DNA of 43,692 nucleotides from positions 1 to 43,692 of the forward strand of contig UQXU01000006.1 in the NCBI GenBank assembly GCA_900545085.1. Direction: 5' to 3'. Positions 8,450 to 15,960 of this stretch are shown one piece after another. Under the pieces are notes generated by a model. That model searched no databases. It saw only the letters and a program-made list of their open reading frames with translations, and was not told where the DNA came from. The stretch is from an uncultured Eubacteriales bacterium. Its GTDB lineage: Bacteria > Bacillota > Clostridia > Christensenellales > Christensenellaceae. Each line of letters starts with the position of its first letter. Position 1 is the stretch's first letter. The position numbers were made by a program, and so were the translations under genes.

Positions 8450-8462
8450 TTTTTAGTTCCTG

Positions 8463-9290
8463 TTATATAGCCACGGGCAATCTGCCTATGGAAGGGCCGC
8501 ATTCATATCCTACAAGCCTTGCGCTGTCGACCGTAAACGCATAAAAATCGCTTTCGTCATCCAGCTCAAATTTAGGCGCGTCGAATTTCTTAGCTTTCAT
8601 CAGCTCGCGCACAATAGGCACATGCCTGTCGTATATGTGCGCGTCTGCAATAACGTGCAGCAGCTCGCCTGCGACAAGTCCGCTCACTTTAGCAAACATA
8701 TGCAGCAGCACAGCATACTGTGACACGTTCCAGTTATTTGCCGTAAGCATATCCTGCGAACGCTGGTGAAGTATACCGTTCAGCACGTTCCCGCTTACGT
8801 TAAAAGTCATAGAATAAGCACAAGGATAGAGAGCCATCTCATTCAAATCCTGAAAATTATATATATTAGTAAGTATTCTGCGACTGTTCGGATTGTGCTT
8901 TAGGTCGTACAATACTCTGTCAACCTGATCGAACTCGCCCTCAGGATATTTGCTTTTCACACTCATCTGGTATCCATAAGCTTTGCCTATGCTTCCGTTT
9001 TCGTCAGCCCATGCGTCCCAGATATGTGTCGCCAAATCTTTCACATTGTTGGACTTCTTCTGCCATATCCAGAGCAGCTCATCCACCAGCCCGCGAAAGT
9101 TTATTTTTCTTATCGTCTGAATGGGGAACTCTTCGCGAAGGTCATATCTGTTGACCAAACCGAACAGTTTGACAGTATGAGCCGGTGTCCCATCTTCCCA
9201 TTTCGGACGCACGTCGAGCCCCGTGTCCCAGAATCCCTTTTCCAGAATATCCTCGCAGTTTTGTATGAAAATATCGTCTGCCTTGCTCAT
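8463..9290 (-). CDS. thyA: Thymidylate synthase
   Basis: Folate-dependent methylation of dUMP to dTMP. The protein has 275 residues, near the E. coli ThyA length. The catalytic cysteine is C157 in YPCAYS, with the phosphate-binding RR at 137-138, QRSQDM downstream and HIYDRHV near the end. It belongs to a diverged branch: the usual PCH and LGxPFN segments read PCAY and LTANNWN. The dUMP/folate fold signatures are intact, so it should be active. The start has a clear AAGGAG...GGTG site. It forms a dTMP-cycle operon with folA. Confidence 0.95.
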   Translation of the reverse strand: MSKADDIFIQNCEDILEKGFWDTGLDVRPKWEDGTPAHTVKLFGLVNRYDLREEFPIQTIRKINFRGLVDELLWIWQKKSNNVKDLATHIWDAWADENGSIGKAYGYQMSVKSKYPEGEFDQVDRVLYDLKHNPNSRRILTNIYNFQDLNEMALYPCAYSMTFNVSGNVLNGILHQRSQDMLTANNWNVSQYAVLLHMFAKVSGLVAGELLHVIADAHIYDRHVPIVRELMKAKKFDAPKFELDDESDFYAFTVDSARLVGYECGPSIGRLPVAI

Positions 9291-9321
9291 TCCGTCACCT
9301 CTCTCCTTAGATACTCAGTAA

Positions 9322-9343
9322 ATTATAGCACAGAGATGTGCTA
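9322..9343 (-). promoter_or_regulatory. thyA promoter -10 with flanking inverted repeat
   Basis: On the minus strand a TATAAT (9327-9322) lies about 32 bases upstream of the thyA start. Directly upstream of it, TAGCACA and TGTGCTA form a perfect 7-bp inverted repeat (9326-9343, spacer GAGA) in the -10/-35 spacer. No good -35 was found, which would fit activator or repressor control. That role is inferred. Confidence 0.5.
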
Positions 9344-9424
9344 TTTACCACATAATCTTTGAATATTTTTACTTATAAATACCGCTTTTTGCATCTATAA
9401 GCCAAGCTTTAAACTATCTGCAAA

Positions 9425-10717
9425 CTATCCGCGCTTTTCTTTTCTCTTACCAACTTCCGCCTCGTCTCCCTGTTCGCTTGGGGTATAATATCCGCCCTGC
9501 ACGCCGTCCGGCAGATACTGCTGTTTTACGTAATGCCCTTCATAATTATGCGGATATTTATATCCGCTGCCGCTTCCCAGCCTATCCGATCCGGCATAGT
9601 GCGTATCGCGCAGATGCAGGGGGACTTCCGTCCTGTATGTCTCCTTGGCCTCGCGCATAGCCGCGTCTATCGCCATGCACACAGAATTTGATTTCGGCGC
9701 TTCGCATACATATATTATCGCCTGCGCTATGCTCAGGCGCGCCTCGGGCATTCCTATTGCATTCAGGGCCGTATACGCCGCCGTCGCCTGCACCATCGCA
9801 TTCGGATCTGCAATTCCGACATCTTCGCTGGCGTGAGCTATTATCCTGCGCACTATAACCATAGGATCAACTCCCGCCAAAATCATTCGAGCGAACCAGA
9901 ACAGCGCCGCGTCTGAATCGGATCCGCGCAAAGATTTGCAAAACGCCGAAAGCATATCGTAAAACTCATCATCTCCAACTCCCATCGCCTTTTGCTGAAG
10001 CGATTCCTCCGCCACCTCCAGCGTTATCTCTATTTTCCCATCGGAATCGGGATTGGTAGTGAGCACGGCAAGCTCCAGCGCATTGAGAGCTGCGCGCGCG
10101 TCCGCGCCGGACGCTAAGACTATGTGCTCCAGCGCCTCGTCCGTTATATTGACGTCCATATTTCCGTACCCGCGTTCTTTATCTTTAACCGCCCTGAGTA
10201 CAATCTCTCTTACATTGTCTTTAGACAGGCTTTCAAATTTAAACAGTCTGCATCTCGAAACTATAGCCGGAGTCATAGCCACGAGAGGATTTTCCGTCGT
10301 GCTTCCTATGAATTTTATAGAGCCCTTCTCCACCGCCGGGAGGATTGCGTCCGTCTGCGCTTTGCTCCATCTGTGGCACTCGTCCAGCAGCAGATAAGTA
10401 GACCTCCCTTCCAGCTTTTGTCTTTCCTCCGCACGCGATATTATTTCGCGCACTTCCTTGACTCCCGCGCTGACCGCATTCAGCATTTCAAAATACGAAT
10501 GCGTACTATTCGCTATTATCTGCGCCAGCGTGGTCTTTCCCGTCCCCGGCGGTCCGAAAAAGATACATGAGCCAAGCTTATCCGTTTCTATCGCCCTTCG
10601 CAGCAGCCTGCCCTTGCCTACTATATGCTCCTGACCAAAGAATTCTTCCAATGTTCTCGGTCTCATCCTGTCCGCCAGAGGCGTACTCGTCGGCTTCATC
10701 ATAGAAAACAGATCCAT
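9425..10717 (-). CDS. rarA: Replication-associated recombination protein A (RarA/MgsA family AAA ATPase)
   Basis: Clamp-loader-like AAA+ ATPase acting at stalled forks and gaps. The 430-residue protein starts PLADRMRPRTLEEFFGQEHI and has Walker A GPPGTGKT (55-62), Walker B LLLDECHR (about 109-116), sensor GSTTENP, an arginine in SRCRLF, and the tetramerisation and C-terminal MgsA regions (PEARLSIAQAIIYVCEAPKSN; HLRDTHYAG; YKYPHNYEGHYVKQQYLP). The last 20 residues are acidic then basic and not conserved. It is divergent from serC across a 222-base region. The start ATG lies on a GGAGG-like site. Confidence 0.95.
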   Translation of the reverse strand: MDLFSMMKPTSTPLADRMRPRTLEEFFGQEHIVGKGRLLRRAIETDKLGSCIFFGPPGTGKTTLAQIIANSTHSYFEMLNAVSAGVKEVREIISRAEERQKLEGRSTYLLLDECHRWSKAQTDAILPAVEKGSIKFIGSTTENPLVAMTPAIVSRCRLFKFESLSKDNVREIVLRAVKDKERGYGNMDVNITDEALEHIVLASGADARAALNALELAVLTTNPDSDGKIEITLEVAEESLQQKAMGVGDDEFYDMLSAFCKSLRGSDSDAALFWFARMILAGVDPMVIVRRIIAHASEDVGIADPNAMVQATAAYTALNAIGMPEARLSIAQAIIYVCEAPKSNSVCMAIDAAMREAKETYRTEVPLHLRDTHYAGSDRLGSGSGYKYPHNYEGHYVKQQYLPDGVQGGYYTPSEQGDEAEVGKRKEKRG

Positions 10718-10838
10718 GTTAATTTTATTCCTCCATTTAACCGAACTATTTATCTTTTATCCGAATAAATATTACGTATAATCTCGAACTATTGTTTTAA
10801 TATATTATATCATATTTCAAATATTAACGCAAAGACCG

Positions 10839-10892
10839 TTGATTTTTTCACAAGAGAGAGTTATAATGTCATTATTAACCTCTAGGAGGTTA
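10839..10892 (+). promoter_or_regulatory. serC-serA promoter with palindrome at the start region
   Basis: TTGATT (10839-10844) and TATAAT (10862-10867) are spaced 17 bases apart. Nine bases after the -10, TAACCTC-TAG-GAGGTTA (10876-10892) is a 7-bp inverted repeat covering the expected transcription start to about +18, a typical repressor position. No T-box or leader peptide was recognised. The rest of the rarA/serC gap is AT-rich with no other signal. Confidence 0.65.
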
Positions 10893-10939
10893 TTTACAGT
10901 ATCATTTATTATATAAGACTACATATAGGAGGGTCAATC

Positions 10940-12022
10940 ATGTCAGAAAGCAGAGTATTTAACTTCGCCGCCGGTCCGGCTTGCCTGCCTCTATCCGTGC
11001 TGGAAAAAGCACAGAGAGAGTTGACCAATTACAACGGAACGGGCATGTCCGTCATGGAGCTGAGTCACAGGAGCGCGGCTTTCCAAGAGATCATAGACAA
11101 AGCCGAGGCAGACCTGCGATCACTCATGAACATCGGCGACGAATACGCCGTACTGTTTCTCCAGGGCGGTGCATCGCTGCAATTCGCAATGGTACCCGCC
11201 AACCTAATGACGAACAGCAAAAAGGCGTGCTTTGTCAACACAGGCGCTTGGTCCAAAAAAGCAATAAAGGAAGCTAAGCATTACGGAGAATCTATCGTCG
11301 TAGCCAGCAGCGAGGATAAAACCTTTACGTATATCCCCGAGCTGACAGCAGATATGTTCGACCAGACAGCGGATTACGCTCACATAACAAGCAACAACAC
11401 TATTTACGGTACACGCTATACTTCTCTCCCTCCGGTCGGAGCTCTGCCTCTCGTAGCAGATATGAGCAGCAATATCCTTTCTGAAGTTATAGACGTTAAC
11501 GATTACGGTCTGATCTACGCCGGAGCTCAAAAGAACATCGGCCCCTCCGGTGTAACAATAGTCATAATCAGAAAAGACCTGATCGGCAAAAAAGAAGGCC
11601 TGCCCACTATGCTGGATTATAAGACACATGCTGAAAAGGGCTCCATGTTCAACACGCCTCCTACATTCGCTATTTATATGGCCGGACTCGTATTTGAACA
11701 GCTTCTCGCGGACGGCGGCGTTCCCGCAGCTCAGGCCCGCAATGAAGAAAAAGCCGCTTATCTCTATGACTTTATAGATAACAGCAAGCTCTTCAAAGGT
11801 ACCGTAGTTCCCAAAGACCGCTCTATTATGAACGTACCCTTCGTCACGGGCGACCCGGATAAAGACGCAGCCTTCGTGAAGCAGGCGGCTGCCGCCGGTC
11901 TCACAAATCTCAAAGGCCATCGTTCGGTGGGCGGCATGCGCGCCAGCATATACAACGCTATGACACTTGAAGGAGTCAAGGCTCTCGTAGAGTTCATGAA
12001 GAAATTCGAGTTAGAAAACTAA
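10940..12022 (+). CDS. serC: Phosphoserine aminotransferase
   Basis: PLP enzyme converting 3-phosphohydroxypyruvate and glutamate to phosphoserine, the second step of serine synthesis. The 360 residues start with FNFAAGPACLP; GTGMSVMELSHRS and FLQGGASLQFA bind cofactor and substrate, and K198 in AGAQKNIGPSG is the Schiff-base lysine. The C-terminal GHRSVGGMRASIYNA is typical. The ribosome site AGGAGGG is 7 bases upstream of the ATG. serA starts 12 bases after it, making a serC-serA operon. No serB phosphatase is in the window. Confidence 0.97.
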   Translation: MSESRVFNFAAGPACLPLSVLEKAQRELTNYNGTGMSVMELSHRSAAFQEIIDKAEADLRSLMNIGDEYAVLFLQGGASLQFAMVPANLMTNSKKACFVNTGAWSKKAIKEAKHYGESIVVASSEDKTFTYIPELTADMFDQTADYAHITSNNTIYGTRYTSLPPVGALPLVADMSSNILSEVIDVNDYGLIYAGAQKNIGPSGVTIVIIRKDLIGKKEGLPTMLDYKTHAEKGSMFNTPPTFAIYMAGLVFEQLLADGGVPAAQARNEEKAAYLYDFIDNSKLFKGTVVPKDRSIMNVPFVTGDPDKDAAFVKQAAAAGLTNLKGHRSVGGMRASIYNAMTLEGVKALVEFMKKFELEN

Positions 12023-12034
12023 TAGGAGAACAAG

Positions 12035-13201
12035 ATGTACAAAGTCAAAAAACTTAACGCTATCAGCGATATAGTCTATACCTGCCTGCCGAAGGAAAAA
12101 TACACGGTAAGCAACAAAATCGAAGAAGGAGACGAGGATGCGATACTCGTCCGCAGTGCAGACTGCCACTCTATGAAATTCGGCGACCGCCTTCTCGCGA
12201 TCGCACGCGCAGGCGCAGGTACAAACAACATTCCGATATCTGATTGCACAGAACACGGAGTCGTCGTATTCAACACACCCGGCGGAAACGCAAACGCAGT
12301 TAAAGAGCTGGTCATGGGAACTATGATAGCAATATCCCGCAATCTGATAGACGGTGTAGAATGGACGCGCAGCATTCAGGGGCAGGACGATATTGAAAAA
12401 CTCGTCGAAAGCGGAAAGAAGCAATTCGTCGGTCCGGAAATCGCAGGAAAGACTCTCGCGGTCATCGGTCTCGGCGCTGTAGGCGTTGCCGTTGCGAACG
12501 CCGCCGACGCAATGGGCATGAAGGTAATCGGATATGATCCTTACATCTCTATTGATAACGCTTGGAATTTGAGCATCGCGGTCGAACACGCCACTAATCT
12601 CGAAAGAATGCTTGAGCAGGCCGATTTCGTAACCATCCATGTTCCGCTCACTGACAAAACGCGCGGCTACATAAGCGCGCCTGAGATCGCACGCATGAAG
12701 CAGGGCGTCACGGTATTCAACTTCGCACGCGGCGGTCTGATTGATGAATCTGCTATGCTCGAGGCTTTAGAGTCCGGCAAAGTAAAACGCTACGTTACAG
12801 ACTTCCCCAATGCCAATGTACTCGGCGTGAAAGGCGTAACTTGCATACCTCACCTGGGAGCCAGCACTCCCGAAAGCGAAGAAAACTGCGCGCGCATGGC
12901 CGCCGCTCAGCTTCGCGATTATATTGAGCACGGTTCTATAAAGAACAGTGTAAACATGCCCGCTTGCATACTCGCTCCCGCTTCCGGTCCTCGTCTGACT
13001 CTAATCCACAAGAATCACCCCGGCATGGTGAGCAAAATAAGCTCCATTATAAGCGACGCTTCTCTCAACATCGAAGAGATGAGCAATAAAAGCCGCGGAG
13101 ATATAGCTTATACAGTCTTCGATCTGTCCGGCTCTCCGTCCGCAGACGCTATAGAAAAGCTGAACAGCATTGATGGCGTAATAAATATAAGATTGATCTG
13201 A
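12035..13201 (+). CDS. serA: D-3-phosphoglycerate dehydrogenase with C-terminal ACT domain
   Basis: Oxidises 3-phosphoglycerate to 3-phosphohydroxypyruvate with NAD, the entry step of serine synthesis. The 388 residues contain the substrate loop ARAGAGTNNIP, the Rossmann motif VIGLGAVGVAVA (about 144-155), an NFARGG arginine, and the catalytic histidine in IPHLGASTPESEENC. The C-terminal 70 residues (HKNHPGMVSKISSIISDASLNIEEM) form an ACT domain, the likely site of serine feedback. The short form without the ASB domain is common in Clostridia. The start has AGGAG six bases upstream. It ends in a strong terminator. Confidence 0.96.
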   Translation: MYKVKKLNAISDIVYTCLPKEKYTVSNKIEEGDEDAILVRSADCHSMKFGDRLLAIARAGAGTNNIPISDCTEHGVVVFNTPGGNANAVKELVMGTMIAISRNLIDGVEWTRSIQGQDDIEKLVESGKKQFVGPEIAGKTLAVIGLGAVGVAVANAADAMGMKVIGYDPYISIDNAWNLSIAVEHATNLERMLEQADFVTIHVPLTDKTRGYISAPEIARMKQGVTVFNFARGGLIDESAMLEALESGKVKRYVTDFPNANVLGVKGVTCIPHLGASTPESEENCARMAAAQLRDYIEHGSIKNSVNMPACILAPASGPRLTLIHKNHPGMVSKISSIISDASLNIEEMSNKSRGDIAYTVFDLSGSPSADAIEKLNSIDGVINIRLI

Positions 13202-13221
13202 TTAATTTAAATAATCAAATC

Positions 13222-13252
13222 GGCGGAAACATTTCTGTTTCCGCCTTTTTTA
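13222..13252 (+). terminator. serC-serA terminator
   Basis: GGCGGAAAC (13222-13230) pairs with GTTTCCGCC (13237-13245) around a 6-base loop, followed by TTTTTTATTT. Confidence 0.9.
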
Positions 13253-13300
13253 TTTCAATCATATCATTATGAAAGATCTGCAATTCGGAGCTTAGCCCAT

Positions 13301-15154
13301 CTATCTCGCGCTGAGACAACGCATCGCGTTCAGCACCGCGAGTATGGTTACGCCCACGTCAGCAAACACAGCCGCCCACATGCCTACTAAGCCTAAAGCC
13401 GCAAGCACAAGCACGATACACTTGACCCCCAGGGCAAACACAACGTTTTCACGAACTATGCGTACTGTATGCCGCGCTGTTTTAACGGCCTGCGCTACGT
13501 CAGACGGCCTGTCGTTCATGAGCACAACGTCCGCCGCCTCTATAGCAGCGTCGCTGCCCAGCGCGCCCATAGCTATACCTATATCCGCACGCGCCAGAGT
13601 CGGAGCGTCGTTTATCCCGTCTCCCACGAAGGCAACTTTTTCCTTGCCTCGCTTTTGGCTTAAAATGCGATCCATCTGCTCTGTTTTATCCTGCGGGAGC
13701 AATTCGGCGTGATATTCGTTGAGTCCCAGCCGAGCCGCCACCTTCTCCGCTACGGCGCGTCTGTCTCCCGTCAGCATCACCGTTCTGTCTATTCTCAAAT
13801 CGCGCAAAGCCTGTATCGCTTCTTTTGCGTCGTCCTTAGGTTCATCTTCTATCGTGATGAATCCGAGATACTTCCCATCTTTAGCTACGTATACTATAGT
13901 CGCCGCTGCGTCCGATTCTTTAAATTCCGCCCCTATTTCGTTCATAAGACGCGCATTTCCGGCATATAGGTCATGCCCGTCCTTCTTAGCGTGAACGCCT
14001 CTGCCCGAGAGATCCTCTGCCGTATCCGCCTTGGCAGGCTTTCCATATGCTTCTTTGAGCGACGCGGCTATCGGATGACTCGAGAAGGATTGAGCTAAAG
14101 CCGCAGTCTCCAGCAGCTCCTCTTTATCCGTTCCTTCAGCCGGATTCAATGAGGTAACGGCAAAAGATCCTTTTGTCAAAGTTCCGGTTTTATCAAACAC
14201 CACTGTACGCGCATCCGCCAGAGCTTCCAGATAGTTCGCGCCTTTTACTAATATACCCTTTCTCGACGCGCCGCCTATCCCTCCGAAAAAGCTCAGCGGG
14301 ACTGATATGACAAGAGCGCATGGGCAGCTCGCCACTAAAAATATAAGCGCCCGCCCTATCCAGAGCGTCCATTCCCCTGTGAAAATACTTGGGATGACCG
14401 CCAAAGCAAGAGCCGCAAAAACGACTATGGGCGTGTATACTTTCGCAAAGCGCGTTATGAAGTTCTCCGCCTTTGCTTTTACGCTTCCGGAATTTTCGAC
14501 AAGATCCAGTATTCGCGCTACCGTAGATTCGCCGAACGGCTTAGTCGTGCGCACTCTGATAACACCGGTAAGGTTTATGCAGCCGCTTATCACTTCGCAG
14601 CCTGGGCTGACCTCGCGCGGCACGGATTCTCCTGTCAGCCTCGCAGTATCAAGCGCGCTGTCGCCTTGAGTTATCACACCGTCAATCGGCACCTGCTCGC
14701 CCGGGCGCACCACTATCTCAGTTCCCACTTCCACTTCGTCAGGATCTACGCTTACTATTTCGCCATCCCGCTCTATGTTGGCATAATCCGGACGAATGTC
14801 CATCAGCTCAGCTACAGATCGGCGGGATTTCCCTACTGCAAGACTCTGGAACAGCTCTCCTACCTGATAAAGCAGCATAACCATTACCGCCTCGTCATAA
14901 TCTGAGGTATGCTGTATCGCCGCCAGTACAAAAACGCCTATCGTCGCTATGGACATGAGCAAATGTTCGTCAAACACCTGCCCTCCCGCTATGTTCTGCC
15001 CCGCTCTCAGGAGTACATCGTAGCCAATAACGGCGTATGCCACGAGAAACCATATGAGATTTATCGGAGAAGGCGGATTTACTATCAGCGCAGCAATGAG
15101 CAATACCGCGCTGATTATTATCCGAGCGAGCGTTCTTTTTTGAGAACGAGTCAT
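13301..15154 (-). CDS. cadA: P1B-type heavy-metal exporting ATPase (Zn/Cd/Pb, CadA/ZntA-like) without fused HMA domain
   Basis: Exports Zn2+, Cd2+ or Pb2+ across the membrane using ATP. The 617-residue protein has paired N-terminal helices, the actuator motif LTGES (173-177), the metal-site CPC (277-279) in ASCPCALVISVPL, the phosphorylation motif DKTGTLTKG (321-329), HP-locus SSHPIA, and GDGINDAPTLARADIGIAMG. The CPC plus ISVPLSFFGG pattern is the Zn/Cd/Pb class rather than Cu. No HMA domain is present at the N-terminus; a separate HMA protein is encoded directly upstream and shares one base with its start. The operon head is a CadC/SmtB-like repressor, so it is likely metal-induced. Confidence 0.93.
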   Translation of the reverse strand: MTRSQKRTLARIIISAVLLIAALIVNPPSPINLIWFLVAYAVIGYDVLLRAGQNIAGGQVFDEHLLMSIATIGVFVLAAIQHTSDYDEAVMVMLLYQVGELFQSLAVGKSRRSVAELMDIRPDYANIERDGEIVSVDPDEVEVGTEIVVRPGEQVPIDGVITQGDSALDTARLTGESVPREVSPGCEVISGCINLTGVIRVRTTKPFGESTVARILDLVENSGSVKAKAENFITRFAKVYTPIVVFAALALAVIPSIFTGEWTLWIGRALIFLVASCPCALVISVPLSFFGGIGGASRKGILVKGANYLEALADARTVVFDKTGTLTKGSFAVTSLNPAEGTDKEELLETAALAQSFSSHPIAASLKEAYGKPAKADTAEDLSGRGVHAKKDGHDLYAGNARLMNEIGAEFKESDAAATIVYVAKDGKYLGFITIEDEPKDDAKEAIQALRDLRIDRTVMLTGDRRAVAEKVAARLGLNEYHAELLPQDKTEQMDRILSQKRGKEKVAFVGDGINDAPTLARADIGIAMGALGSDAAIEAADVVLMNDRPSDVAQAVKTARHTVRIVRENVVFALGVKCIVLVLAALGLVGMWAAVFADVGVTILAVLNAMRCLSAR

Positions 15155-15375
15155 TATCGGAGCACTATCGTGCAGTCCGGCTCTATCTTTTTGCAGACTT
15201 TTACAGCTTCGCTCATTACGCCGCTGAGCTTGTCTTCGTCCGCTTCGACTATGAGCTTGCTTGTCATAAAATTGACCGTAGCCTTGTCTACGCCGTCCAG
15301 CTTGTTTATCGCCGCTTCCATCTTAGCAGCGCAGTGCGCACAGTCCAGATTCTCCAGCTTGTAAGTCTTTTTCAT
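15154..15375 (-). CDS. Stand-alone heavy-metal-associated (HMA) domain protein
   Basis: A 73-residue ferredoxin-fold metal-binding protein. The start at 15375 is set by AAGGAG eight bases upstream; a TTG two codons earlier is unlikely. The metal motif is LDCAHCAAKM (C12, C15), followed by the usual hydrophobic pattern KLDGVDKATVNFMTSKLIV. DCxHC is the variant typical of the HMA domains fused to CadA/ZntA pumps, rather than GMTCxxC of copper chaperones. Its last base is the first base of the ATPase start codon. It therefore appears to be the pump's N-terminal domain kept as a separate chain or metal-delivery protein. Confidence 0.9.
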   Translation of the reverse strand: MKKTYKLENLDCAHCAAKMEAAINKLDGVDKATVNFMTSKLIVEADEDKLSGVMSEAVKVCKKIEPDCTIVLR

Positions 15376-15407
15376 GATCAATTCTCCTTTATATAATATA
15401 AATATTT

Positions 15408-15770
15408 TTATTCTGTTATATGCTCCATGCCCTGCCCTATGATAGTAGTAACATGAGTATCCGCGAGAGAATACAGCGCGGTTTTCCCCTGTCTGCGATA
15501 CTTCACCAGCTTCGCCTGCTTCAGCGTGCGCAGATGATGCGATACCGATGACTGCGTCGTACCCAAGAGAGCCGCTATGTCACAGACGCACATCTCGCTT
15601 TCAAATAATACGTACAAAATTTTAATCCTCGTGGAATCTCCGAATATCTTGAAAAGCTCCGCCAGATCCAGTAATTCTTCCTCCTCCGGCATATTCTCTT
15701 TTACTTTATCTATAATCTCAGGATGTACGCTCAGAAACTCGCACGTTTCTACTCCGTTTTTGTCTTTCAT
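15408..15770 (-). CDS. ArsR/SmtB family metal-sensing repressor, CadC-like
   Basis: A 120-residue winged-helix dimer that releases operator DNA on binding metal. Start ATG 15770 has AAAGGAGCAGGAG upstream; a longer frame to 15815 would read through the operator. The sequence has an N-terminal Cys in VETCEFLSVHPE and MCVCD at the helix that holds the alpha3N Cd/Pb/Zn site of CadC. The recognition helix is TTQSSVSHHLRTLKQAKLV and the wing is YRRQGKTALYSL. The C-terminal DTHVTTIIGQGMEHI carries Asp/His positions that resemble the alpha5 Zn site. It heads the HMA-ATPase operon and is expected to autoregulate through the inverted repeat at 15792-15823. Confidence 0.92.
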   Translation of the reverse strand: MKDKNGVETCEFLSVHPEIIDKVKENMPEEEELLDLAELFKIFGDSTRIKILYVLFESEMCVCDIAALLGTTQSSVSHHLRTLKQAKLVKYRRQGKTALYSLADTHVTTIIGQGMEHITE

Positions 15771-15791
15771 CTCCTGCTCCTTTCTCAACGC

Positions 15792-15849
15792 ATATTCATA
15801 TGAACATCTGTTCATATGAATATTTTATCATATCTTCTCGAGATGTCAA
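15792..15849 (-). promoter_or_regulatory. Promoter and perfect inverted-repeat operator of the metal efflux operon
   Basis: On the minus strand TTGACA (15849-15844) and TAAAAT (15827-15822) are 16 bases apart. Overlapping the -10 and the start, ATATTCATATGAACA and TGTTCATATGAATAT form a perfect 15-bp inverted repeat with a 2-base spacer (15792-15823). Each arm holds TTCATATGAA, itself a palindrome. The position and AT-rich dyad fit ArsR/CadC operators. Confidence 0.85.
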
Positions 15850-15960
15850 TATCCTTTTTTACTTTTTACTCACTTTTACTCACTATCTTTTCAAAAGTCA
15901 CGTATACTTTTCCAAGTTTATTTGGTATACTAAACTGAAATGCAAAATACGGAGGGCAGC

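Noticed and set aside
10741..10939. T-box or other riboswitch upstream of serC
   Set aside because: No TGGN antiterminator sequence, no specifier loop and no terminator hairpin; the leader is only about 70 bases.
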